Part shown: piece by piece, positions 34,986 to 44,368 of the stretch
Position numbering within the stretch: position 1 is the stretch's first letter
Layout: the number at the start of each line of letters is the position of its first letter
The notes under the pieces: generated by a model
Seen by the model: only the letters and a program-made list of their open reading frames with translations
Databases searched by the model: none
Told to the model about the DNA's origin: nothing
Position numbers and translations under genes: made by a program
NCBI GenBank assembly: GCA_965279655.1
Contig: OZ257255.1
Coordinates: 806,001 to 870,000 of the forward strand
Source: SCTM01 sp965279655
GTDB lineage: Bacteria; Pseudomonadota; Alphaproteobacteria; Rhodospirillales; Rhodospirillaceae
DNA length: 64,000 nt
Direction: 5' to 3'

Positions 34986-36794
34986 ATGTCACTTCTTCTG
35001 CGCCGCTTGCTGTCCCTTTTGTTGGTGACCGCAGCAAGCGCCGCGCTTGCGGCTGAGGACACCGACTTCTCCAGTGGTCCGCCCCTGGACGCCCAGCTCA
35101 ACCCGCCCACACGCGCCGGCCGCGTCAGCGCCATGGAAGGACGCATGCAACAGCGTCTTCCGGGCGAGCAACGCTGGATGGATGCGGAGATCAACTTTCC
35201 CGTCACCGCGGACATGGAGTTCGTGACCGACGCGAATGGCCGCGGCGAGATCCAGCTCGGCGGCGCGACCGTCGCGCTGGATGGGCGCACCAGTGTCGCG
35301 GTGCTGGAACTCGACGAGGGCAAGGCGGTCTTGCATCTCGAGGAAGGCAGCGTCGACCTGCGCATCCGAAATATCCAGAGCGGCGATGTGCTCACGGTCG
35401 AAACGCCCGACGGCAGCGCGACGCTGAAGGAGCCGGGGGCCTATCGCATCGATGCCAGCGATCGCGCCAATCCGACCCGCGTGACGTCCTTCAACGGCCG
35501 CGCGGAGGTCGAAACCTCGCGCGGTGGAGTCACGGTGGGCTCCGACGAGGCCACGGAAGTGAACAGCGACGGCCGCGTGCGCACCATTCGCGCCGGCGCG
35601 ACGACGCTGGACGACTGGGCGCAACAACGTGAAAACCGCCTGCGCACTGGCGTGTCGTCACGGTATGTGTCGATCGATATTCCCGGTTACGACGATCTCG
35701 ACCGTATCGGATCATGGGAAACCGTGAGCGAGTACGGGCCGGTGTGGTTCCCGGCGAAGGTCGGCCGCGATTGGGCGCCGTATCAGGACGGCAAGTGGGC
35801 CTATGTGGCGCCCTGGGGCTGGACCTGGATCGATGCGCAGCCGTGGGGCTTCGCGCCGTTCCATTTCGGACGCTGGGTGAATGTCGAAGGCAAATGGGGA
35901 TGGACCCCCGGCAAGCGCATTCGCCGTCCGGCCTACGTGCCGGCCGCTGTCGGCTTCGACGGCGCGGACGCGGCGCAATTCGCGGACAAGGACTCCAAGC
36001 CGCGGCGTTGGGTCGCCTTGGCGCCGGGTGAAATCTATCACGCGCCCTACAGCCAGGATGTGACCTACCTGCGCAAGCTGAACCGCGGCGTCGTTCCGTC
36101 CGACATCCTCGCCGACATCGGCACCGAGAACGAGGAACTCCCGGTCTATGCCAATCGTGAACGTGTGCGCCTCGACCATATCAACGCGCCGCCGAAGATG
36201 GCCGAGGACCTGAAGGCCAAGCAGGGCACGCATACGCAGATGGTCCTGCGCCTGCCGATGGACGAGGCGCGTGAGTTGGGACTGCTGCCCGACGCGGCCG
36301 TGACCTTGCCGCGTGCGAAGCTGCCCGCGCCGCCGATGCCGCCGATTGTCGAGGAAGAACTCGACGAAAGTCCGGCGGAGTTGCCGAACACCAAGGGCGG
36401 CAAGCCGTCCGCCGCCGCCGATCCGGTGAAGGAAGAGAAGCTTGCCCGCGCCAGCATGAAGCGCACGTGGGACGGTCTCTTCCCGGAACTGGAGGATCGC
36501 TCAGGACTTGTCGATCCGGTGCTTGAGACCGAAGCTCTGCCGCGGCCGCTGGTCGTGAGGGAAAGCCTCGACGGCGTGAAGAAAGCTGACAACGGCTGCG
36601 AGATCGTCCCAACCAAGCCGCAACGCGCCGAAGTGGCGCGGCAGAAAAAGGCCGCCTCTCAGACTGCGCGGGCAGCAACCAAGCCGGCGCGGGCAATGGA
36701 GGCTTCCATGCCCGTGAACCCGACGGCCCGGCGTCAGTTCGAGGCGCAGCGCAAGCTGCAGCCGCGCGACGACGACGAGGTCGAAAGCCAGTAA
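34986..36794 (+). CDS. FecR/DUF6600-type periplasmic protein
   Basis: 602 residues with a clear signal peptide (MSLLLRRLLSLLLVTAASAALAAED). Residues about 45-170 form a FecR-like beta domain (AEINFPVTADMEFVTDANGRGEIQLGG, then strands up to VTVGSDEATEVNSDG). Residues about 225-320 are a DUF6600 segment dense in Trp (WFPAKVGRDWAPYQDG, GWTWIDAQPWGFAPFHFG). The C-terminal half is Pro/Glu/Lys-rich and probably disordered. There is no transmembrane helix besides the signal, so it is not a FecR sigma regulator itself. It is followed by a strong hairpin terminator. Function unknown, envelope location likely. Confidence 0.75.
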   Translation: MSLLLRRLLSLLLVTAASAALAAEDTDFSSGPPLDAQLNPPTRAGRVSAMEGRMQQRLPGEQRWMDAEINFPVTADMEFVTDANGRGEIQLGGATVALDGRTSVAVLELDEGKAVLHLEEGSVDLRIRNIQSGDVLTVETPDGSATLKEPGAYRIDASDRANPTRVTSFNGRAEVETSRGGVTVGSDEATEVNSDGRVRTIRAGATTLDDWAQQRENRLRTGVSSRYVSIDIPGYDDLDRIGSWETVSEYGPVWFPAKVGRDWAPYQDGKWAYVAPWGWTWIDAQPWGFAPFHFGRWVNVEGKWGWTPGKRIRRPAYVPAAVGFDGADAAQFADKDSKPRRWVALAPGEIYHAPYSQDVTYLRKLNRGVVPSDILADIGTENEELPVYANRERVRLDHINAPPKMAEDLKAKQGTHTQMVLRLPMDEARELGLLPDAAVTLPRAKLPAPPMPPIVEEELDESPAELPNTKGGKPSAAADPVKEEKLARASMKRTWDGLFPELEDRSGLVDPVLETEALPRPLVVRESLDGVKKADNGCEIVPTKPQRAEVARQKKAASQTARAATKPARAMEASMPVNPTARRQFEAQRKLQPRDDDEVESQ

Positions 36795-36820
36795 CCCGAC
36801 AACGAGGTTGGGGGAGAGAG

Positions 36821-36853
36821 TGTGGTAGCGCTGCGTTTGCTGGCGCTACCACA
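36821..36853. terminator. Bidirectional hairpin terminator
   Basis: TGTGGTAGCGC and GCGCTACCACA are a perfect 11-bp inverted repeat with an 11-base loop between two convergent genes, followed by TTTCG. The T tract is short. Confidence 0.65.
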
Positions 36854-36874
36854 TTTCGTTCGCGGGATTTCCGC

Positions 36875-37255
36875 CTAGTGCTTCTGCGCCTTCGCGGCTT
36901 CTTCGTCGAACGGCGTCTGTTGATGGAAGGCCAGTTTCCATTCACCGTTCCGCTGCACATAGCCGCTTGTGACGAAGGCGTGATAGCGCTCGCCTGAAGC
37001 CCGATGCGCATCGGCCTCATAGCTCAGCACCGCCATGCCCTTCAGCGGCTCCATGAAGCCCGTGTCGCGCATTTTGAGATCTTTCCAGCGTGGTTCATCG
37101 CCTCTGGTCATGGCGGCGATTTCGTCCTTCGTTTTTACGCCCGCCATGGTTGGAAATGTCACGAGACATTTATCGTCGAGGTGGCGGCGGTAAAAGTCCG
37201 CGTCCCCGCTCCAGAATTGCTTTTCCAATGCAGTGAGATCGGCTTGAAGGGTCAT
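36875..37255 (-). CDS. SnoaL/DUF4440-like (NTF2 fold) protein
   Basis: 126 residues from ATG 37255 (MTLQADLTALEKQFWSGDADFYRRHLDD). The helix-strand order, with DKCLVTFPTMAGVKTKDEIAAM and the closing strands AHRASGERYHAFVTSGYVQRNGEWKLAFHQQTPF, is characteristic of DUF4440/NTF2-like proteins. No catalytic residues can be assigned. It stands alone between two convergent or tandem minus-strand units. Confidence 0.78.
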   Translation of the reverse strand: MTLQADLTALEKQFWSGDADFYRRHLDDKCLVTFPTMAGVKTKDEIAAMTRGDEPRWKDLKMRDTGFMEPLKGMAVLSYEADAHRASGERYHAFVTSGYVQRNGEWKLAFHQQTPFDEEAAKAQKH

Positions 37256-37317
37256 GGCGCACCTCGGCATGGTGACTCGATGCCGTTCAAGCGCGCGCCG
37301 GGAGGCCAATGTTCCCG

Positions 37318-39987
37318 CTAGTCTTGTTCATAGGCGTAGAGCGGCGCGCGCGTTTCACCCGAGAGCGCATCGAGCCATGCCAGCACGCTCGGCAAGAACG
37401 CCGTATCTGCGCGCGGGAAAAAGATGATGTTGCCCATCAACGGCACGCCGTATTCCGGCGACGGCAGCGCGTCCACAGTGATCGTGTGCAACTGTGTCCG
37501 CCAATCCTGATTGGCAAAGGCGTTCGTGGCCCGCAGGCAGACCACGCAGGCGCCGTAGCCTTGCGCGTCCATATGAGCCAGGGCGCCCATGATGTGGGCG
37601 CGGCTCTGTCCGGTGAAGTGCTCGCCGAATTCGGCCATGACGAGCCGCGGGCGCATCGCCGCGATATCCAGGCTTTGCAGGATCGACAGGTCGTGGCCTT
37701 CGGCGTCGATCTTGATGAAGTGGATATCCTGAAGCCCTTTGCGCGCGGCATAGGCGGAGAGATTGACCGTCGGGACGCTGACGGTCGCCGCTGAACCTTC
37801 CAACGGGGACGGCGAGAGTCCGGAGAGCCCCCGCGAGTTTGCCAAGTGGAAGGTGAGGGATTCACCATCGATGGGCGCTACGGCGGCCTTCTCGTGGCGC
37901 GCGCGTCCGGAGAAGGACGCCGTGAGGCGGTCCATTTCGGAATGACAGCGTGTGTCGGGCTCGAACATGACCGATCGCCAGCCCTCCCGCAGCAGCGGCA
38001 CGCTCATCGCGCCCATGCAGGCGCCGACATCGAGCATTGTGCCCGGACCGCTTGCGCGCAGGTAGGGCGCGACCAGCGTCTGCACCATCGCGAGATCGCC
38101 CCAGGGCCCCAAACGCGCCGCGGCCTTTGCCGCGAGGGTGCCAATGCGCTCCTTCATCTCCGGGGGCGCCAAGGCACGTATCCGGGCCGCGCGCGCGTTC
38201 CAATCTTCCCGGAGGACCTCAATGGCCGCAGAAAGCTTCGCGCCAAAGGCGGCCGTGTCGGTCATGGGCGGGCCTTCGGCGCGCACCGCTTCCATGCGCG
38301 CCTTCGCGGCGGCGCGCCGGGCGGTGTTCAATCCCAAGGTCGTGGCGCGCGCGATGTAGTCTTCGTCGCTCGTGGATATCCAGTCGAACAGGCCTGCTTC
38401 CTCGAGGATCGCCGCGCTGTGAAGGCCGCGCGAATAGAGGCCGGACCGCGCGACATAGGGCAAGCCGGCGCACAGGGGATCGTACATCGAAGTCGCGGCG
38501 GAGAACGGGAACGTGTCCAGAAAAACGTCGGCGAGTTTCATTACGGCGTGCAAGTCTGCGACCGTGGGGACCGCAGGCGCGATGACGATACGCCCCGGCG
38601 CGATGCCTACATGCGCGCACCGCTCGCGCACCATGTCCGCCAATGCCGCTGCTGGGTACATCCCGCTCCACTGCGAGCCGAACGGCATGAGCAGCAGATA
38701 GCTGTTCGGGACTCGCCGCAGGATCTCGATCCAGACGGTAAGGACGCGTGGACGCAATTTGTAGAACGTAGCCGAGGAGCAGAAGAGCACAGCGTCGGCT
38801 GGAACTTGGTGATCCGCGCGCGAGGCCGGAACACTCTGACCGCCGACCAATGGCGCAAGGTCGTAGCAATTGCTGGCGCCGGGCAGGTAGAGAAGCCGCT
38901 CGGTGTAGTGGTCGGTTGCGTCTTCGGGCTCGTTGAATTGGCCGGTCAGCATGAAATCGACATTGCGGAATCCGGTTGTCACCGGCGATGCCAAGTTCGA
39001 CACTTGAATGCGAGCCAGCCTGTGCGCGGCAAAAATCGTCGCGACATGGACGACCGCGGTGACGTTGTTCACCAGGATTGAGATATCGAGGTCGCAAGCG
39101 CGGATTTGGGTGATCGCCGCATCCACCTGTTCGGGCAGGTCGACGACACGGTCGCAGTACGAAGCGCAGGCGTCGCTCAGAACCCCTGATCGGGCTGTCG
39201 CGCTGAAGAGCAATACCTCGAAGCGCGTCCGGTCGAGATGTTTCATGTGCGCGGCAAGGTAGGCGCCTTCCGCATTGTCGACTGGCCCCATGCAGACGAA
39301 GCCAATGCGCAGGCGGTCGCGCAGCGGCACGAACGGGAGACATTGATCGATGCCGACACCAAATCGCGGGGACAGGTCCTCCAAGATTCCGGCCCGCGCA
39401 CTCATGAGCGGACGCAAGTTGGTCTCGCTGAAATAGCACTGGAGGAACGCGGCGCTGGATACGAACGCATCGACGAGATCGTCGGACTCCGTGACCGGTC
39501 CGCGGATGATCCCCTGAATTCGCGGGCACAACTCGGCGAGGAAGGCGGAAAGGACGTCCGCGTCCGCATCGTTCGCCATTAAGCCCGGCAGTTCGAACGC
39601 CAATACCGCCCAGACGGCGCGCAAGGGCAGCGGCATCGCGATCGCGGTGTCGATCCGGCCAACCTCGCAGGCGTGCCAACTCAGGAACAGCGCCGCAAGC
39701 AGGGGCCCGAGGGCGCCGGATGCGGCGAGGTGGCCGCGAAAAGCATCCTCCTCCGTCGGTGTCCGTGGAAAGCTGATCAGCCCGATGACGCGACGCTTGG
39801 CGAACAGTTCCTCAAGCACAGGCGCGAGGGCCTCCATCTCGGCGGCGGAGCGGATGCTCAGCTCTGCGCAAACGCGCAGCCGCGCGGCGCGGAGCGCGGA
39901 GAGGTCGTCGAACAACAGCGACGCGGCGAATTTGTCCGCCGCGCTGTGAAACGCTTGGGCCAACATGTCGAGAGAGGAGGGGACCAT
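37318..39987 (-). CDS. OGT/SPINDLY-type glycosyltransferase fused to FkbM methyltransferase (paralogue A)
   Basis: 889 residues starting MVPSSLDMLAQAFH (the ATG at 39966 is an alternative). An all-helical N-terminus (about 1-220) stands where TPR repeats usually are. From about 223 comes the GT41 OGT C-terminal fold: RLRIGFVCMGPVDNAEGAYLAAHMKHL, ARIQVSNLASPVTTGFRNVDFML, LFCSSATFYKLRPRVLTVWIEIL, and DVFLDTFPFSAATSMYDPLCAGLPYV. From about 649 is an FkbM SAM methyltransferase: MLDVGACMGAMSVPLL, FIKIDAEGHDLSIL. It likely glycosylates a protein or glycan and methylates the sugar. It lies 19 bp after an acyltransferase gene. Paralogue B lies at 50789. Confidence 0.85.
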   Translation of the reverse strand: MVPSSLDMLAQAFHSAADKFAASLLFDDLSALRAARLRVCAELSIRSAAEMEALAPVLEELFAKRRVIGLISFPRTPTEEDAFRGHLAASGALGPLLAALFLSWHACEVGRIDTAIAMPLPLRAVWAVLAFELPGLMANDADADVLSAFLAELCPRIQGIIRGPVTESDDLVDAFVSSAAFLQCYFSETNLRPLMSARAGILEDLSPRFGVGIDQCLPFVPLRDRLRIGFVCMGPVDNAEGAYLAAHMKHLDRTRFEVLLFSATARSGVLSDACASYCDRVVDLPEQVDAAITQIRACDLDISILVNNVTAVVHVATIFAAHRLARIQVSNLASPVTTGFRNVDFMLTGQFNEPEDATDHYTERLLYLPGASNCYDLAPLVGGQSVPASRADHQVPADAVLFCSSATFYKLRPRVLTVWIEILRRVPNSYLLLMPFGSQWSGMYPAAALADMVRERCAHVGIAPGRIVIAPAVPTVADLHAVMKLADVFLDTFPFSAATSMYDPLCAGLPYVARSGLYSRGLHSAAILEEAGLFDWISTSDEDYIARATTLGLNTARRAAAKARMEAVRAEGPPMTDTAAFGAKLSAAIEVLREDWNARAARIRALAPPEMKERIGTLAAKAAARLGPWGDLAMVQTLVAPYLRASGPGTMLDVGACMGAMSVPLLREGWRSVMFEPDTRCHSEMDRLTASFSGRARHEKAAVAPIDGESLTFHLANSRGLSGLSPSPLEGSAATVSVPTVNLSAYAARKGLQDIHFIKIDAEGHDLSILQSLDIAAMRPRLVMAEFGEHFTGQSRAHIMGALAHMDAQGYGACVVCLRATNAFANQDWRTQLHTITVDALPSPEYGVPLMGNIIFFPRADTAFLPSVLAWLDALSGETRAPLYAYEQD

Positions 39988-40006
39988 TGATCGCAATTCC
40001 GCGTTT

Positions 40007-41131
40007 CTACAGCGATGGACGTTGCGCCCACGCCACCTGTCCGTCCGGAACGGTGGCCCGTGCCCCGATCTCCGCGGGCCGCCATTCCATGAAGGGCTTT
40101 TCCACCAAACGGCGCGCCGCCGTCGCCACCAGGACGCACGCCGCGACGTACATCGCCAGCGCGGACCAGAGGGATCCATAGGGCTTGTAAAGGGTCATGA
40201 TGGAGAGAATTAGAACATGGCTCAGGTACAGCACATAGGCATGATTGCTGAGCCATACGACAGCGTAGCGCAGCGGCGCCACCGCGGTGCGCGGCCACTG
40301 GATTTGCTCGGCGGCCGGCAGGAAGAGGGCGAGCGCCACCGGCACGACGGTGAACTGCAGGGTAGAGAAATACATAGGTGGGACGACGTCTTTAAACACG
40401 TTCGCGGCAACGACCGCGATCACCCCGGCGATGCCCAGCGCGGTCAACGCACGCCAGTGCCTTCCCGCCGATGGATATCGGGCCATCAGCAGCGCGCAGA
40501 GAACGCCCAATGCGATCGCGTCCAGCCGCAGTACGGCGACCTTCCGAATGGCATTGTCCCAGTCTATGCCCGGCCGATATACGAGGAACCGCAGCACCAA
40601 GCAGATCACGACGCTCGCCATGGCCGTCAACAGCACGCGTTGCCGCACGCCCATCGCCGCGAGCCCGAGGAACGCCAGCGGAAAGAGGAAGTAGAACCAC
40701 TCTTCCACGGTCAGGGACCAGGTCACCGCGTACCATCCGCCCATGGGCCAGGCCAAATTCTGGGCGAAGACGAGGTAGTCCGCATGGCCCGCGATTTGCT
40801 CCGGGATACCGCCCAAGGACGGCGCCCACCACCAAGCCTCCGCGATCATGAAAAGCAGATAAGCCGGAACTGTTCTCATCCAACGCCGAACGTAGAAGTT
40901 TCCGATATGCCGCATGCCGAACGGCGCGGCGAAGGTGCGCTGCATGATTCGCCCCACCAGCAATCCGCTGAGGACGAAGAACAGCTCCACCCCGAAGAGG
41001 CCGAAATAGCCCGTGAACCAGGGCGGGGCCCGGAACTCGGCATACGGCCCGTATAAGAAATGCACGACCAGGACCTGCCCGATCGCGAGGGCGCGGACGA
41101 CGTCGAGGCCAATACTCCTGGGATTACTCAT
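40007..41131 (-). CDS. Acyltransferase family 3 (OafA/YrhL-like) membrane protein
   Basis: 374 residues (MSNPRSIGLDVVRALAIGQVLVVHFLYG). Acyltransferase_3 landmarks are the early catalytic-type His in VLVVHFLYG, the GVELFFVLSGLLVGRIM helix with following FYVRRWMRTVPAYLL, and TWSLTVEEWFYFLFPL. About ten transmembrane helices. The family O-acylates cell-surface sugars at the inner membrane. It is upstream of the glycosyltransferase-methyltransferase A gene with a 19-bp gap, so a joint role in decorating a surface glycan is likely. The gene begins about 80 bp beyond the truncated tRNA-Met copy. Confidence 0.87.
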   Translation of the reverse strand: MSNPRSIGLDVVRALAIGQVLVVHFLYGPYAEFRAPPWFTGYFGLFGVELFFVLSGLLVGRIMQRTFAAPFGMRHIGNFYVRRWMRTVPAYLLFMIAEAWWWAPSLGGIPEQIAGHADYLVFAQNLAWPMGGWYAVTWSLTVEEWFYFLFPLAFLGLAAMGVRQRVLLTAMASVVICLVLRFLVYRPGIDWDNAIRKVAVLRLDAIALGVLCALLMARYPSAGRHWRALTALGIAGVIAVVAANVFKDVVPPMYFSTLQFTVVPVALALFLPAAEQIQWPRTAVAPLRYAVVWLSNHAYVLYLSHVLILSIMTLYKPYGSLWSALAMYVAACVLVATAARRLVEKPFMEWRPAEIGARATVPDGQVAWAQRPSL

Positions 41132-41208
41132 GCAACGAAATCTATCAACGGCCCCGGTCCTGGCCATGAAAAACCCCTCAGCCGGTCTGGCCGCGGAGTA
41201 TTTCCATC

Positions 41209-41259
41209 GGTGGTAGCGCGAGAGGGACTTGAACCCCCGACCCGAGGATTATGATGCCC
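41209..41259 (-). repeat. Partial tRNA-Met copy (candidate attachment site)
   Basis: These 51 bases repeat the 3' end of the intact tRNA-Met at 50673-50749 plus two flanking bases, with two mismatches, in the same orientation. They cover the T arm, variable loop and anticodon arm; the D arm and 5' acceptor strand are absent, so it is not a functional tRNA. It sits at the far end of the cbb3 block, as expected for an att site. From 41260 to 41523 I see no gene or integrase. Confidence 0.8.
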
Positions 41260-41523
41260 ATCACAGAGTCATAAGATCAATGGCTTAGGGGCTACGGGGA
41301 CACAATTGGCTACCGACGTGCCGTGGGGAATGCGGTGAGGTGCGGTCGCGCTGAATAAGGCAGGAGGCTCACTGCCACCCCTAGAGAGGCGCAATCCAAG
41401 CAACCTTTGCAGGCGCCGGACGGGCGGTGGTGACCTCGAATCACTCCACCGCGTCACGCTGCGAGAGGCGTGTCGCAGCCGGTAAGGTTTGCAATGACCG
41501 CGGCCGAGGGGATTGGCCGCCTT

Positions 41524-41667
41524 CTAGGGTTCTTTGTCCTGCAGCGCTCTCCACGCGGCGCCCTCTGTGTCCTCGTATTGACCGGAGCGCAGCGCCCATA
41601 GGAACGCCAGGAGCCCGACGAAGCCGAGTGCGATGGCGGCCGGCAGCAAGTAGGCGATAATTGTCAT
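41524..41667 (-). CDS. ccoS: cbb3 oxidase maturation protein CcoS
   Basis: 47 residues (MTIIAYLLPAAIALGFVGLL, then AFLWALRSGQYEDTEGAAWR). One transmembrane helix followed by the conserved WALRSGQYEDxEG motif of CcoS, needed to insert heme b and copper into CcoN. The ATG overlaps the ccoI stop (ATGA). It is the last gene of the operon. Confidence 0.93.
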   Translation of the reverse strand: MTIIAYLLPAAIALGFVGLLAFLWALRSGQYEDTEGAAWRALQDKEP

Positions 41668-43889
41668 GGCTTTGCCTTCCTCGTGCGCGCGACCCGCAAT
41701 GCATTGAGGACCACCACAATCGACGAACCCGACATCGCCAGGGCCGCGATCAGTGGAGTCAGAAGTCCTGCCATCGCCACGGGTACGGCAATCATGTTGT
41801 AGCCGATCGCCATGACGAAATTCTCCAGAACCCGGCGGCGGGCCGAATGCGCCACTTGGATCGCCTCAAGCACTCCCGCAAGGCGTTCGCCGCGAAACAG
41901 GAGATCCGCCGCCGCTTGGCTGATGTCGGCCGCGCCCGCCGGCGAGATCGAGACATGGGCCAGCGCCAAGGCCGGCGCATCGTTCAATCCGTCGCCAACC
42001 ATTAGAACCTTGTGTCCCGCAGCGGCGAGCGTCTTCAGACGCGCAACCTTGTCCTGGGGTTGAACACTTGCGGAAGCGCTCAATACGCCGAGAGTACGCG
42101 CCACGAGGTGCACGCTTTCGGGGCGATCGCCGGAGAGAATCTCCACCATGAGACCGCGAGCTTTCAGCGCCGCGATCGTTCCGGCGGCGTCGGTCCGAAG
42201 TTGATCCCGGAAGCCGAAGCGGCATGGCGCCTTCCCCGCGCGCGCCAGCCACAGTTCGCTTTCGCCCGGCGCGCCCGGCGGCGCGGTAACGTCGCACCAC
42301 AGGCGGCTGCCCAGTCGCACTTCGACACCATCCACAATCGCGCGCAGGCCAAGCCCTGGATGTTCTTCGACGTGGATCGCCGCGACGGGCTGGCCAGCGG
42401 TCCGCACGAGCGCCGCACACAGCGGATGCCGGCTGCCGGTTGCCATGCCGCGCGCGAGTGTGAGCGCGGCGTTGTCGGTCTCGCCAAGCGGCACCAGTTC
42501 CGGCTGGCCGCGCGTGAGCGTGCCGGTCTTGTCGAAGATCACCGTATCGACCTCGGCAAGGCGTTCCAGTGCGTCGGGAGACTTGATCAAAACACCGGCC
42601 CGCAGCAGCCGGCCCGTCGCCACCGCCTGCACCGCGGGAACCGCCAAGCCAATGGCGCACGGACAGGTGATGATGAGCACGGCGATCGCCGCCATCAGGG
42701 CGGGATGCCATCCGCCGGCCCCGAACGCCATCCATCCGAGAAACGTGCTGGCGGCGAGAACGTGCACCGTGGGTGCATACTTGCGTGCTGCACGGTCCGC
42801 GATTCGTGTGATACGTGCGCGACTCTGCCCCGCGTTTTCCATCAGCGCGACAATCTGGCTGAGCAGGGAGTCGCGGTCGCCGCGACTGACTTGAATTTCC
42901 AGGGAACCGGAGAGTGAGAGCGTGCCGGCGTAGACGACGTCCCCCGGCCCGACGGCGGCGGGCAGGCTTTCACCGGTCACGAGGCTTGGATCGATATCCG
43001 ACCGGCCCGTCAAAATGATCCCGTCGGCGGGGATGCGATCTCCGGGAGCGACGGCCACACGCATTCCCGGCTTCAGCTGAGTCGCCGGGCAGAGCGTGCG
43101 CCGACCGTCCGCCTCGATCACCGTCGCCGCGATCGCTTTCAGGGCGAGCAGGTTCGCCGCAACTCCGGTGGCCCGGGCGCGCATGCGCTGATCTAGATAG
43201 CGACCCAGCAATAGGAAGAACAGCAGCATCGTCGCCGCATCGAAATAAGCGTGGGGGCCGGACAGCAGCGTCTCCATCACGCTGGCGCCGCAGGCAAGCA
43301 ACACGCCGAGCGAGATAGGCACATCCATGTTCACCGAGCGGGTGCGCAAGGCGTGCCAAGCAGAAAGGAAGAACGGCTGACCCGCGTAAGCTACCGCCGG
43401 CAACGCGATCAACGCGGAGATGCCGTGGAACAGGCCGCGCGTGCCCGGCCCCATATCGTGGCCCGACCAGATCGATACGGACAGCAGCATGATGTTGGAA
43501 GCCGCGAACCCGGCCACGGCCATGGCGCGCAGAAGCGCACGTCCCTTTTCGTCCGCGCCTTCCGGTAGCAGATCGGGATTATAAGGAACGCCGCGATAGC
43601 CAAGCGACTCAATCGTTGTGAGCACCGCGCCTGGGACGAAGCGAGGATCAGTCCAGCGCACGCGCAGGCGCCCAAGCGTGAGATTGACGCGCGCCGAACC
43701 GATGTGGGGCAGCGCCGCCAGCGCATCCTCAATACGCGGGACGCAGGCCGCGCACACGATATTGTCGACAATCAGATTGAGTTCGCAGCCGTCCGGATGC
43801 GTCTGGACATAGCCGGTTGGATCCGGCGCCGCGGCAATGGCCCGCGACGTCTCCGGCGTCGCCGCGACGAGCGCGGCTGCCGCAGTCAT
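41664..43889 (-). CDS. ccoI: Copper-exporting P-type ATPase CcoI/FixI
   Basis: 741 residues (MTAAAALVAATPETS); the ATG overlaps the ccoH stop. There is one heavy-metal-associated domain with NIVCAAC (Cys 46/49), eight membrane helices, the copper channel CPCAIGLAVP (about 409), phosphorylation site FDKTGTLTRGQ (about 451), SRHPLC and the hinge GDGLNDAPAL (about 630). CcoI-type ATPases feed copper to the CuB site of cbb3 oxidase rather than detoxify. The position between ccoH and ccoS makes the assignment firm. The N-terminus adds about 30 residues with an extra Cys (HPDGCEL). Confidence 0.95.
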   Translation of the reverse strand: MTAAAALVAATPETSRAIAAAPDPTGYVQTHPDGCELNLIVDNIVCAACVPRIEDALAALPHIGSARVNLTLGRLRVRWTDPRFVPGAVLTTIESLGYRGVPYNPDLLPEGADEKGRALLRAMAVAGFAASNIMLLSVSIWSGHDMGPGTRGLFHGISALIALPAVAYAGQPFFLSAWHALRTRSVNMDVPISLGVLLACGASVMETLLSGPHAYFDAATMLLFFLLLGRYLDQRMRARATGVAANLLALKAIAATVIEADGRRTLCPATQLKPGMRVAVAPGDRIPADGIILTGRSDIDPSLVTGESLPAAVGPGDVVYAGTLSLSGSLEIQVSRGDRDSLLSQIVALMENAGQSRARITRIADRAARKYAPTVHVLAASTFLGWMAFGAGGWHPALMAAIAVLIITCPCAIGLAVPAVQAVATGRLLRAGVLIKSPDALERLAEVDTVIFDKTGTLTRGQPELVPLGETDNAALTLARGMATGSRHPLCAALVRTAGQPVAAIHVEEHPGLGLRAIVDGVEVRLGSRLWCDVTAPPGAPGESELWLARAGKAPCRFGFRDQLRTDAAGTIAALKARGLMVEILSGDRPESVHLVARTLGVLSASASVQPQDKVARLKTLAAAGHKVLMVGDGLNDAPALALAHVSISPAGAADISQAAADLLFRGERLAGVLEAIQVAHSARRRVLENFVMAIGYNMIAVPVAMAGLLTPLIAALAMSGSSIVVVLNALRVARTRKAKP

Positions 43890-44368
43890 TGCACCACCAC
43901 GCGATAGTCCAGGCGATGCCGAATCTCCGTGCCCTGCCGCGCGATCAGGCGTACCTGCCACAGCCCCGGTTGAGGCACGGTTGCGGTGACGACATATTTT
44001 CCATCGCCAGAAACCCTGAGCGGAACGGTGAAATCCAAGCCGTCATGCGCGGGACGGACGAATGCCGCGTCGACCTCCATGGCCGCGAGCGGCTGGTTCG
44101 CGGCGTCACGATAGCTCACCGTGATCTCCACCTGGTCCGCCGTGGGGCGAAGATCCGTGTTCACCAGCCACCCGAGCGCACGCTGCGCCGCGACGCGCTC
44201 CAGCGTGTCGTTGAAGTGGACACCGCTGAGATAGGACAGCGGCTCAATCTCACCGCCATCGGTCTTCAGCGCGAAGTAAACCATGGCGGCATTCACCGCC
44301 CCCACCGCCGCGAACGACCCAAGAAGCCACAGTACGACGTGACGGCCCGTCAGAACACGCGCGTTCAT
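43886..44368 (-). CDS. ccoH: cbb3 oxidase assembly protein CcoH/FixH
   Basis: 160 residues. A short cytoplasmic start, one transmembrane helix (VVLWLLGSFAAVGAVNAAMVYFAL) and a periplasmic beta domain (VEITVSYRDAANQPL, VTATVPQPGLWQVRLIARQ) as in FixH. It is required for maturation of the oxidase with CcoG and CcoI. Overlapping start and stop codons on both sides show translational coupling. Confidence 0.92.
   Translation of the reverse strand: MNARVLTGRHVVLWLLGSFAAVGAVNAAMVYFALKTDGGEIEPLSYLSGVHFNDTLERVAAQRALGWLVNTDLRPTADQVEITVSYRDAANQPLAAMEVDAAFVRPAHDGLDFTVPLRVSGDGKYVVTATVPQPGLWQVRLIARQGTEIRHRLDYRVVVQ

Noticed and set aside
41209..41259. A second functional tRNA-Met gene
   Set aside because: Only the 3' two-thirds is present; the D arm and the 5' acceptor strand are missing, so it cannot fold.
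41269..41457. Integrase remnant beside the tRNA-Met fragment
   Set aside because: I searched both strands for tyrosine-recombinase motifs (R..HxxR..Y) and saw none in the short frames.
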